DNA of 64,000 bases, from positions 682,001-746,000 of the forward strand of contig NZ_JACHJB010000001.1 in assembly GCF_014207745.1 (NCBI RefSeq), read 5' to 3'. A program made the position numbers and the translations under genes. This document shows, piece after piece, positions 1 to 6,635 of this stretch. Numbering within the stretch: position 1 is the first letter of the stretch; every line of letters begins with the position of its first letter. This DNA comes from Nonomuraea muscovyensis (GTDB lineage: Bacteria; Actinomycetota; Actinomycetes; Streptosporangiales; Streptosporangiaceae). Below the pieces are notes generated by a model. The model made no database searches. It was not told the DNA's origin and was given only the letters and a program-made list of their open reading frames with translations.

Positions 1-45
1 AGTGGGCCGGACTGTCGTCGCGAGGGGTTCTTGGATGGCGGTCAC
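1..45 (-). CDS. ctaD: Cytochrome c oxidase subunit I, N-terminal fragment (cut by window edge)
   Basis: Fifteen codons are visible on the minus strand from a GTG at 45, reading MTAIQEPLATTVRPT. The GTG overlaps the ctaC stop codon (GTGA), so the two are translationally coupled. A short N-terminus of the type M-T/S-x-I-Q/H-E-P-L is typical of actinobacterial CtaD as I know it. The ctaC-ctaD order is the standard one. CtaD would be the haem-copper catalytic subunit of the aa3 oxidase in the plasma membrane. Only the beginning is in the window, so identity rests on position and the short sequence. Confidence 0.7.
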   Translation of the reverse strand, partial: MTAIQEPLATTVRPT

Positions 46-869
46 TGGGCACTCCCAGCCTGGGTCGCGATGTACTGGTCGTACTCACCCTGTGGTACGA
101 GCTTGACGTTGAAGAGCATGCGGCTGTGGTCGACGCCGCACAGCTCGGCGCAGCGGCCGGCGTAGACGCCCTCCGTGTCGAGCGTGGTGACCTGGAACCT
201 GCGCCCCTTGTTGCCCTCGCGGATGCCCGGGATGACGTCACGCTTGAAGTTGAAGGCCGGCACCCAGAAGGAGTGGATGACGTCCGGCGACTCCAGGTCG
301 AACTCGATGCGCTTGCCCGCCGGGAGCACGAGCTGCGGCCCCTCGCGGTAGTCGCTGACCGGCTTGCCGACGACCGGCGGGAGGGTCTTGCCGTTGACCG
401 TCGTCGTGAAGCGCCAGCTCCACTGGAACGCCTCGACCTTGACCTTCACGTCCGGGTTGGGGGGCAGCGCCTCCAGGGTCCGGCTGTCACGCGCGGTGAA
501 GAAGAAGAACACCGACACCATGACGAGCGGGACGAGGGTGTAGAAGATCTCGATCGGCAGGTTGTAGCGCACCTGTGGCGGGAGCTCGGCCTTGGCCCGG
601 CTCTTGCGGTGGAACAGGCACGCCCACACGATCAGGACGATGACCACGGCACCCGTGGCGAGCGCCGCGATCCAGGCCCCGTTCCAGAGGCTCGCGATCG
701 TGTCGCTCTGCGAGGTGATGCCCTCCGGCAGGAGGCCACGAGACCAGTCGGCCTTGGGAACGTCATTAGCACACGCCGTAGCGGAGGCCAGCAGCAACGC
801 CAAAACGGCGGCGCGCGGCACCCCGCGCCGGGCCAACGAACGCCGTGTCGAACGGCGAGTCGGACTCAC
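42..869 (-). CDS. ctaC: Cytochrome c oxidase subunit II
   Basis: CtaC carries the CuA centre that receives electrons from cytochrome c and passes them to subunit I. From the GTG at 869 the product is 275 aa. It has a lipoprotein-like signal with Cys33 after a hydrophobic core (LALLLASATAC), two membrane helices near 64-86 and 106-124, and a periplasmic cupredoxin domain. The CuA ligands are all present: His199, Cys240, Glu242, Cys244, His248 and Met251 (motif GRCAELCGVDHSRM). A GTG at 905 would add 12 residues. I prefer 869 because the protein then begins MSPTRRS, like relatives, and because a perfect palindrome (893-913) spans the upstream start. The downstream neighbour is ctaD. Confidence 0.95.
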   Translation of the reverse strand: MSPTRRSTRRSLARRGVPRAAVLALLLASATACANDVPKADWSRGLLPEGITSQSDTIASLWNGAWIAALATGAVVIVLIVWACLFHRKSRAKAELPPQVRYNLPIEIFYTLVPLVMVSVFFFFTARDSRTLEALPPNPDVKVKVEAFQWSWRFTTTVNGKTLPPVVGKPVSDYREGPQLVLPAGKRIEFDLESPDVIHSFWVPAFNFKRDVIPGIREGNKGRRFQVTTLDTEGVYAGRCAELCGVDHSRMLFNVKLVPQGEYDQYIATQAGSAQ

Positions 870-892
870 GGATCGCCTACCCCACAGATAGA

Positions 893-913
893 GCCCAAGA
901 GCCACTCTTGGGC
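893..913. promoter_or_regulatory. 21-bp perfect palindrome upstream of ctaC
   Basis: The sequence is GCCCAAGAG, then CCA, then CTCTTGGGC: two perfect 9-bp arms around a 3-bp centre. It lies 23 bp before the preferred ctaC start and between ctaC and the divergent cysteine desulfurase. The length and short spacer suit a dimeric repressor or activator site. As RNA on the ctaC side it would also form a hairpin. No regulator is identified. Confidence 0.5.
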
Positions 914-1073
914 GCTCGTATTTCCATATGCACAGCTGATTGCAGACACATTAGCGTGCAGGGGCCTCGCCCTCCCGCGCGCCCCCTCGGTGCGTCTGCC
1001 GGTGCGTCTCCCCGTGCGTGCCGAGGTTCGTGCGCCGGCGCCGCGCCGCGAGCGCCACGCCCCGGGTGGGACG

Positions 1074-2216
1074 ATGGGTCACGTGGCGTACTTCGACGCG
1101 GCCTCCACCGAGCCGCTGCACCCCCAGGCGCGCGAGGCGCTCCTGACGGCGATCGACGCCGGCTGGGCCGACCCCGCGAGGCTCTACAACCAGGCCCGCC
1201 GCGCCCACCTGCTGCTGGAGCAGGCCCGCGCGGAGGTGGCCGAGGCGCTCGGCGCGCGGCCCGACGAGGTGTCGTTCGCCTCCTCGGGGACGCAGGCCGT
1301 GCATCTCGGCATGCTCGGCACCCTACACGGCAGGCGGAGGGCCGGACGCCATCTGGTGACGAGCGCCGTCGAGCACTCCAGCGTGCTGCACGCCGCGCAG
1401 GCCCACGAACGCGACGGCGGCACCGCCGAGACGGTGGGCGTGAGCCTGACCGGACGGGTCGATCTCGACGCCTTCAGGGCCGCCGTGGCGCGGGAGGGCA
1501 CGGCGCTGGCCTGCCTGCAGACCGCCAACCACGAGGTGGGCACGCTGCAGCCGGTGGCGGAGGCGGCCGAGGCCTGCCGGCGGCACGGTGTCCCCCTGTT
1601 CGTGGACGCGGCGCAGACGGCGGGCCGGCTGCCCGTCCCCGCCGGCTGGTCGGTGCTGGCGGCCAGCGCCCACAAGTGGGGCGGACCGGCCGGGGTGGGC
1701 GTGCTGGCGGTGCGCAAGGGCACCCGGTTCCGCTCGTTCCTGCCGGAGGACGAGCGGGAGCGCCGGCGCGTCCCCGGCTTCGAGAACGTGCCCGCCGTCG
1801 TGGCGGCCGCCGCCGCGCTGCGCGCCGTGACGGCCGAGGCCGAGTCGGAGCGGGCGCGCCTGTCGGCGCTGGTCGACCGGATCAGGGAGACGGTGCCGCA
1901 GGTGGTCCCGGACGTGGAGGTGATCGGCGAGCCCGTCGAGCGGGCCCCGCACATCGTGACGTTCTCCTGCCTGTACGTCGACGGCGAGGCGCTGCTCACC
2001 GAGCTGGACAGGGCCGGGTTCGCCGTCTCGTCCGGAAGTTCGTGCACCGCTAGTACGCTTCGTCCATCACACGTCCTGGAGGCGATGGGCGTGCTGACGC
2101 ATGGGAATGTCCGGGTCTCGCTGCCCAGGGGCGCCTCTGCGGCGGAGGTCGACAGGTTTCTCGCCGTGCTGCCCGACGCGGTGCGCCGGATCCGCCAGGA
2201 CGCAGGAGTCGCATGA
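1074..2216 (+). CDS. Cysteine desulfurase (class V aminotransferase, NifS/IscS-like)
   Basis: This PLP enzyme removes sulfur from L-cysteine as a persulfide for Fe-S clusters and thio-modifications. The product is 380 aa. The PLP-binding lysine is Lys201 in SAHKWGGP, the pyridine-contact histidine lies in TANHEVGT, and the mobile-loop persulfide cysteine is Cys324 in SSGSSCTAS. The long SSGSSC loop resembles the NifS/IscS class. I chose ATG 1074, which has a GGGTGGG ribosome site just upstream and gives a start (MGHVAYFDAAST) that fits the family. The reading frame runs open far upstream without family similarity. The stop overlaps the tusA start (ATGA), so the next gene is a likely sulfur acceptor. 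Confidence 0.93.
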   Translation: MGHVAYFDAASTEPLHPQAREALLTAIDAGWADPARLYNQARRAHLLLEQARAEVAEALGARPDEVSFASSGTQAVHLGMLGTLHGRRRAGRHLVTSAVEHSSVLHAAQAHERDGGTAETVGVSLTGRVDLDAFRAAVAREGTALACLQTANHEVGTLQPVAEAAEACRRHGVPLFVDAAQTAGRLPVPAGWSVLAASAHKWGGPAGVGVLAVRKGTRFRSFLPEDERERRRVPGFENVPAVVAAAAALRAVTAEAESERARLSALVDRIRETVPQVVPDVEVIGEPVERAPHIVTFSCLYVDGEALLTELDRAGFAVSSGSSCTASTLRPSHVLEAMGVLTHGNVRVSLPRGASAAEVDRFLAVLPDAVRRIRQDAGVA

Positions 2217-2458
2217 CCGACGTTACTCAGCCCGCGCTGACGATCGACGCGCTCGGGAAGAAGTGCCCGATCCCGATCATCATGCTCGCCGAGCAGATCA
2301 ACTACGTGCCGCTCAACGCCGTGGTGGCCGTGCTGGCCGACGACCCGGCCGCCTACACCGACGTGCCGGCCTGGTGCCGGCTGAAGTCGCACCGCCACGT
2401 GGGCTCGTACGAGCTGCCGGGGGGCGGGTGGGCGATCCACGTCCGGCGCAACTACTGA
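2213..2458 (+). CDS. tusA: TusA-family sulfur carrier protein
   Basis: An 81-residue protein with the hallmark CPxP motif near its N-terminus (KKCPIPIIML). In this family the Cys accepts a persulfide from a cysteine desulfurase and relays it to targets such as tRNA thiolation or molybdenum cofactor enzymes. The ATG overlaps the stop codon of the desulfurase gene, so donor and carrier are probably co-translated and work as a pair. The small two-layer alpha/beta fold length is normal. The downstream target of the sulfur is not shown by this locus. Confidence 0.9.
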   Translation: MTDVTQPALTIDALGKKCPIPIIMLAEQINYVPLNAVVAVLADDPAAYTDVPAWCRLKSHRHVGSYELPGGGWAIHVRRNY

Positions 2459-2543
2459 CGAGCGATTTGTCGGGGCATGTGGCATTTTGTCCGGTATGGG
2501 TAAGGCGTTCTGCGGACCATCGCCAACCTTCGGGGAGACAGAG

Positions 2544-2978
2544 ATGACCGCAGGACACCCGCACGAGACCGCCCGTGACGTCATGCATCCGGGCGCCGAG
2601 TGCCTCTCGCTGCACGAGACCCTTGACAGGGCCGCGCAGATGATGCGCGACCGCGGCGTCGGCGCGCTGCCCGTCTGCGGGCCGGACGACCGCGTCGTGG
2701 GCATCATCACCGACCGCGACATCGTGATCAAGTGCGTGGCCCAGGGCCACGACCCCGCCTCGGTACGCGCGGCCGACCTCGCGACCGGCCTGGTTTCGGT
2801 GACACCCGACACCCCGATCCACGAGGCGCTCGACCAGATGGAGCGGCACCAGATCAAGCGGCTGCCCGTCGTCGAGTCCGAGCACATCGTGGGCATGATC
2901 ACCGAGGCGGACCTCGCCAGGCACCTGCCCGACGACCAGCTCGCCGAGTTCGTCCACCGCGTCTACGCGCGCGACTGA
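2544..2978 (+). CDS. Tandem CBS-domain protein
   Basis: The 144-aa product consists of two CBS motifs, about residues 10-68 and 75-135, with repeats of the type GALPV...DRVVGIITDRDIV and KRLPVVESEHIVGMITEADL. Tandem CBS pairs usually bind adenine nucleotides or NAD and act as energy sensors, and stand-alone actinobacterial versions resemble hypoxic response protein 1. I chose ATG 2544 because GGGGAGA lies six bases upstream. A frame-open ATG at 2487 lacks a site. It sits alone after tusA with an 85-bp gap, and a strong terminator follows. Ligand and partner are unknown. Confidence 0.88.
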   Translation: MTAGHPHETARDVMHPGAECLSLHETLDRAAQMMRDRGVGALPVCGPDDRVVGIITDRDIVIKCVAQGHDPASVRAADLATGLVSVTPDTPIHEALDQMERHQIKRLPVVESEHIVGMITEADLARHLPDDQLAEFVHRVYARD

Positions 2979-3030
2979 CGCGCCCGTCCGGCCGGGCCGC
3001 ACGCCGGCCGGTGGCCGCACGCCAGAAGAC

Positions 3031-3064
3031 CGTCCCCGCCGCGCGGAAGCGCACGGCGGGGACG
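3031..3064. terminator. Hairpin terminator between convergent genes
   Basis: Perfect 11-bp arms (CGTCCCCGCCG at 3031-3041 and its complement at 3054-3064) enclose a 12-nt loop. It lies 52 bp after the CBS gene and 31 bp beyond the end of the oppositely oriented PfkB gene, so it can serve both. It lacks a clear U tract, which is usual in actinomycetes. Confidence 0.7.
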
Positions 3065-3095
3065 CTCGCGTTCGGGGCCGGCCGAGAGGGGCGGG

Positions 3096-4082
3096 TCAGG
3101 CGTGGTGGCAGCGGACGTGCGCGCCGACCTCGGCGGCGGCGTCGGCCCCGTACGCGGCGGCGAACCGCTCCAGGAAGACCTTCTGCCCCAGCTCGTACTC
3201 CTGGCCGCCGACGCGCTCCAGCACGTGGGTGGCGGTGAGGTTGCCGATCTGGCCGCAGCGCTCCGGCGACAGCCCCCACGCGAGCCCGGCGAGGAACCCG
3301 GCGCGGAAGGCGTCGCCGACGCCGGTGGGGTCGGCCTTGCCCAGCTCGGGGGCGGGCGCCACGTGGATGGACGGCTCACCCTTGCGGTCGATGACGGCGC
3401 CCTTGGGGCCGAGCGTGGTGACGCGTACGCCGACCCGGTCGAGGATCTGCTCGTCGGACCAGCCGGTCTTCTGCTCGATGAGCCCCTTCTCGTAGTCGTT
3501 GGAGAACAGGTAGGCGGCGCCGTCGACCAGCTCGCGGATCTGCTCGTCGGCCATGCGCGCGAGCTGCTGCGACGGGTCGGCGGCGAACGGGATGCCGCGC
3601 TGGCGGCACTCATCGGTGTGGCGCAGCATCGCGTCGGGGTCGTTGGGGCTGATCAGCACCAGGTCGAGGCCGCCCACGCGGTCGGCGACGGGCTGCAGCT
3701 CGATGAGCCGCGCCTCGGCCATCGCGCCGGTGTAGAAGGAGGCGATCTGGTTGTGGTGCTCGTCGGTGGTGCACAGGAAACGGGCCGTGTGATGGGTCTG
3801 CGAGACGTGCACGGACGCGCAGTCGACACCGTGGCGCTCCAGCCAGGAGCGGTAGTCGGCGAAGTCGTCGCCCACCGCCCCGACGAGGATCGGCGCCAGG
3901 CCTAGACATCCCATCCCGAACGAGATGTTGGCCGCGCACCCCCCGCGACGGATCTGCAGGTCGTCGACCAGGAACGAGAGCGACACCCGGTCGAGCTGCT
4001 CGGCGAGGAGCTGATCGCCGAAACTGCCTGGGAAGGTCATCAGTTGGTCTGTCGCGATGGAGCCGGTGACGGCGATGCGCAC
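3096..4082 (-). CDS. PfkB-family carbohydrate/nucleoside kinase (adenosine kinase-like)
   Basis: A 328-aa PfkB (ribokinase-fold) kinase. The N-terminal signature with the paired glycines is visible (RRGGCAANISFGMG), and the C-terminal ATP/catalytic signature DPTGVGDAFRAGF carries the catalytic base Asp. These kinases phosphorylate a sugar or nucleoside hydroxyl. The sequence style is closest to the actinobacterial adenosine/carbohydrate kinases, but the substrate cannot be read from sequence alone. The chosen GTG at 4082 (VRIAVTGSIATDQL) is preceded by an AGGAAGAA stretch; an upstream frame-open start adds 24 unrelated residues. It lies downstream of erpA on the same strand, separated by a hairpin. 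Confidence 0.85.
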   Translation of the reverse strand: MRIAVTGSIATDQLMTFPGSFGDQLLAEQLDRVSLSFLVDDLQIRRGGCAANISFGMGCLGLAPILVGAVGDDFADYRSWLERHGVDCASVHVSQTHHTARFLCTTDEHHNQIASFYTGAMAEARLIELQPVADRVGGLDLVLISPNDPDAMLRHTDECRQRGIPFAADPSQQLARMADEQIRELVDGAAYLFSNDYEKGLIEQKTGWSDEQILDRVGVRVTTLGPKGAVIDRKGEPSIHVAPAPELGKADPTGVGDAFRAGFLAGLAWGLSPERCGQIGNLTATHVLERVGGQEYELGQKVFLERFAAAYGADAAAEVGAHVRCHHA

Positions 4083-4138
4083 GGGATTCTTCTTCCTCGT
4101 TGTCAGCAAGCCAAATGGGCCCCACGAGGATACGCGAA

Positions 4139-4168
4139 GGTCCCGCACGCACAAAGGCGAGCGGGACC
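4139..4168 (-). terminator. Hairpin after erpA
   Basis: GGTCCCGC (4139-4146) pairs perfectly with GCGGGACC (4161-4168) around a 14-nt loop. It lies 48 bp beyond the erpA stop and before the PfkB gene on the same strand, so it is a likely end of the erpA transcript. Confidence 0.5.
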
Positions 4169-4216
4169 GTCCGGCACCGTGTCCGACACCGTTTCCGGTG
4201 ACGACCTGTCAGAGGC

Positions 4217-4570
4217 CTAGTTGAAGGAGTCTCCGCAGGCGCACGAACCGGTGGCGTTGGGGTTGTCGATGGTGAACCCCTGCTTCTCGATCGTGTCGAC
4301 GAAGTCGATGGAGGCGCCCATGAGATAGGGGGCGCTCATCCTGTCGGTCACGACGCTCACGCCGTCGAAGTCCGACACCACGTCGCCGTCCATCGAGCGG
4401 TCGTCGAAGAAGAGCTGGTAGCGCAGGCCGGAGCAGCCACCCGGCTGCACGGCCACGCGCAGCTGCAGGCCCTCCTCGCCCTGCTGCTCGAGCAGGCTCT
4501 TGACCTTGGCGGCGGCCGCGTCAGTCAGGATCAGGCCCTGCGCTGTGGTCTCGCTGCTCTCAACCGTCAT
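4217..4570 (-). CDS. erpA: Iron-sulfur cluster insertion protein (A-type carrier)
   Basis: A 117-residue HesB/IscA-type carrier with the three conserved cluster cysteines: Cys46 (PGGCSGLRY) and Cys110 and Cys112 (GSCACGDSF). A-type carriers hold a [2Fe-2S] or [4Fe-4S] cluster and deliver it to client enzymes. Two such clients, NadA next door and LipA at 31.8 kb, are in this window. The ATG start and length fit actinobacterial ErpA. It is divergent from nadA with 162 bp between the starts. The split between ErpA and other A-type carriers is by length and context. Confidence 0.92.
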   Translation of the reverse strand: MTVESSETTAQGLILTDAAAAKVKSLLEQQGEEGLQLRVAVQPGGCSGLRYQLFFDDRSMDGDVVSDFDGVSVVTDRMSAPYLMGASIDFVDTIEKQGFTIDNPNATGSCACGDSFN

Positions 4571-4700
4571 CTGCTGACTCCCTAACCCGGCTGTCTGTTT
4601 CTGACGTCCTACCTAGACGCTACCAACTCCCGCCGGGTGCGTAACATTCCCCGCCCCCTCACCCCCGGGCGGAACACCGCGAACCGTGTGCCATGATGGG

Positions 4701-4719
4701 TATCGTCACTTAGACGATA
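4701..4719. promoter_or_regulatory. Candidate operator in the nadA leader
   Basis: A perfect inverted repeat, TATCGTC-ACTTA-GACGATA, ends 13 bp before the nadA ATG and just before its ribosome site. A repressor bound here would block initiation. In other bacteria NAD synthesis genes are controlled by NrtR, NiaR or NadQ through palindromes at this position, so an NAD-sensing repressor is the natural candidate. No regulator gene is adjacent. Confidence 0.6.
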
Positions 4720-4732
4720 AGGGGGTGTGGCC

Positions 4733-5884
4733 ATGGCCACCCAGACTGGGCTGCCGCTCTTCGTCCTCGGCCAGGAGGCCGATCCGCACGCCGAGCGGGG
4801 TGTCGACTGTCCGGGCGAACTGCCGCCCGCCTCCGACCCCGACCTGGTCGAACGGGCCCGCAAGGCCAAGGAGGCGCTCGGCGACCGGCTGTTCGTGTTG
4901 GGCCACCACTATCAGCGCGACGAGGTCATCCAGTTCGCCGACGTGACGGGCGACTCGTTCAAGCTGGCGCGGCTGGCCGCGGCCCGGCCGGAGGCGGAGT
5001 ACATCGTCTTCTGCGGCGTGCACTTCATGGCCGAGTCGGCCGACATCCTGACCGGCGACTCCCAGAAGGTGGTGCTCCCGGACCTGGCGGCCGGCTGCTC
5101 GATGGCCGACATGGCCACGTTCGACCAGGTCGAGGAGTGCTGGGAGGCGCTGGAGGACGCGGGCCTGGCCGGCCAGGTGATTCCCGTCACATACATGAAC
5201 TCCAGCGCCGACATCAAGGCGTTCTGCGGCAGGAACGGCGGCGTGGTCTGCACCTCCTCCAACGCCAGGCGCGCCCTGGACTGGGCCTTCGAGCAGGGCG
5301 AGAAGGTGCTGTTCCTGCCCGACCAGCACCTGGGCCGCAACACGGCGGTGCTGGAGATGGGCCTGTCGCTCGACGACTGCGTCGTGTGGAACCCGCACCG
5401 GCCCAACGGCGGACTGACCCGCGAGCAGTTGGAGCGGGCGAAGATGATCCTGTGGAAGGGCCACTGCTCGGTGCACGGTCGATTCACCGCCGAGTCGGTC
5501 GACGACGTGCGGCGGCGCATCCCGGGCGTGAACGTGCTCGTCCACCCCGAGTGCCGGCACGAGGTGGTGCTGAAGGCCGACCAGGTCGGCTCCACCGAGT
5601 ACATCATCAAGGCGCTGGAGGCGGCGCCCGCCGGGTCGAGCTGGGCCGTCGGCACCGAGCTCAACCTGGTCAAGCGGCTCGCGCAGATGTTCCCGGACAA
5701 GAACGTGTCGTTCCTCGACCGCACGGTCTGCTACTGCTCCACCATGAACCGGATCGACCTGCCGCACCTGGTGTGGGCGCTGGAGTCGCTGGCGCTGGGC
5801 GAGGTGGTCAACCAGATCACGGTGGACGACGACACCTCCCACTGGGCCCGCGTCGCCCTCGACCGCATGCTGGCGCTGCCGTAA
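4733..5884 (+). CDS. nadA: Quinolinate synthase A
   Basis: NadA condenses iminoaspartate with dihydroxyacetone phosphate to quinolinate, the first committed NAD precursor, using an oxygen-sensitive [4Fe-4S] cluster. The product is 383 aa. The three likely cluster cysteines are Cys122 (GCSMAD), Cys245 (GHCSVH) and Cys335 (CYCSTMN). Substrate motifs GHHYQRDEV, CTSSNARR and PDQHLGRN are intact. I chose ATG 4733, seven bases after GGGGG; a GTG at 4727 would add two residues. nadB and nadC are not next to it, which is unusual among actinomycetes that keep nadABC together. The leader holds a palindromic candidate operator. Confidence 0.95.
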   Translation: MATQTGLPLFVLGQEADPHAERGVDCPGELPPASDPDLVERARKAKEALGDRLFVLGHHYQRDEVIQFADVTGDSFKLARLAAARPEAEYIVFCGVHFMAESADILTGDSQKVVLPDLAAGCSMADMATFDQVEECWEALEDAGLAGQVIPVTYMNSSADIKAFCGRNGGVVCTSSNARRALDWAFEQGEKVLFLPDQHLGRNTAVLEMGLSLDDCVVWNPHRPNGGLTREQLERAKMILWKGHCSVHGRFTAESVDDVRRRIPGVNVLVHPECRHEVVLKADQVGSTEYIIKALEAAPAGSSWAVGTELNLVKRLAQMFPDKNVSFLDRTVCYCSTMNRIDLPHLVWALESLALGEVVNQITVDDDTSHWARVALDRMLALP

Positions 5885-5902
5885 CGGCGGGCTCTTGTGG
5901 CG

Positions 5903-5944
5903 GCCCCGCCGAGCCGCCGCGACGGCGCGGCGGCGCGGCGGGGC
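5903..5944. terminator. GC-rich hairpin region between convergent nadA and SIMPL genes
   Basis: GCCCCGCCG (5903-5911) pairs with CGGCGGGGC (5936-5944), with further pairing inside the loop. The whole 96-bp interval is almost pure G+C. It is a plausible bidirectional terminator, but in such GC-rich DNA chance pairing is common. Confidence 0.4.
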
Positions 5945-5980
5945 GGCCCGGGGCGGCTTCGGGGGCGGCCCGGCGGCGGT

Positions 5981-6598
5981 TCAGTCGCCGAAGGCGTAGA
6001 CCACCCGGACGCCGACCGTGAGGGCCTGGCGTCCGGGGCTGACCGATCCGCTGTCGGCCGCGGCCATGGTGGCGTACTCCAGCGGCCGCGGCCCGCCCAC
6101 CGCCTCCTCCGAGACGGAGACGACCCGGCCGAGGGGCCGCCCGGCGAGCCCGGCGTACTGCTCGGCCTTGGCGGCGGCGTCGGCGAACGCCCTGGCGCGG
6201 GCGGCGGCGAGCGCCCCGGCCGGGTCCGACAGCTCGAACGCCACCCCGCCGAGCCGCGCCTCCTCCCCCACCCCGGCCACCGCGTCGATGACCCTGTCGG
6301 CCCGCGTCAGGTCGCGGACCACGGCCTCGACGCCCTGGGCCGCCCGGTAGGCCGCCACCTTGGGATAGGCGTCGTACTCCGGGCCCAGCGACAACTCCGT
6401 GGTGCGCAGGTCCCGCTCGGCGACGCCCGCCTGCCGCAGCACGCCGGCCAGGCGCGCCGCGGCGGCCCTGACCTCGGCGAACGCCTCGGCCGCCGAGGCC
6501 CTGCGTACCTCGACGCCCGCGCTCAGCCGCATGACGTCGGGGACCGCGTCCACCGATCCCTCACCGGCGACGGCGATCTGCTCGTGTTCGATGCTCAC
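5981..6598 (-). CDS. SIMPL-domain (DUF541) protein
   Basis: The 205-aa product fits the SIMPL/DUF541 family: an N-terminal strand IAVAGEGSVDAVPDVMRLSAGVEV, a middle PEYD-type segment, and a C-terminal AFADAAAKAEQYAGLAGRPLGRVVSVSE motif that is highly typical. Family members (OmpA-related BP26, human IRAK1BP1) form channel-like oligomers or bind signalling kinases, but the bacterial role is poorly known. No signal peptide is seen, so it is probably cytoplasmic. I chose GTG 6598, six bases after GAAGGG; a GTG at 6604 would abut that site. A Ser/Thr kinase gene lies just upstream on the same strand. Confidence 0.85.
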   Translation of the reverse strand: MSIEHEQIAVAGEGSVDAVPDVMRLSAGVEVRRASAAEAFAEVRAAAARLAGVLRQAGVAERDLRTTELSLGPEYDAYPKVAAYRAAQGVEAVVRDLTRADRVIDAVAGVGEEARLGGVAFELSDPAGALAAARARAFADAAAKAEQYAGLAGRPLGRVVSVSEEAVGGPRPLEYATMAAADSGSVSPGRQALTVGVRVVYAFGD

Positions 6599-6635
6599 GT
6601 GCACCCCTTCGGTCGTGGATCGGCCAACTGGTCGG

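Noticed and set aside
126-1073. Open frame upstream of the cysteine desulfurase
   Set aside because: It runs antisense to ctaC. The enzyme homology starts at ATG 1074 with a ribosome site.
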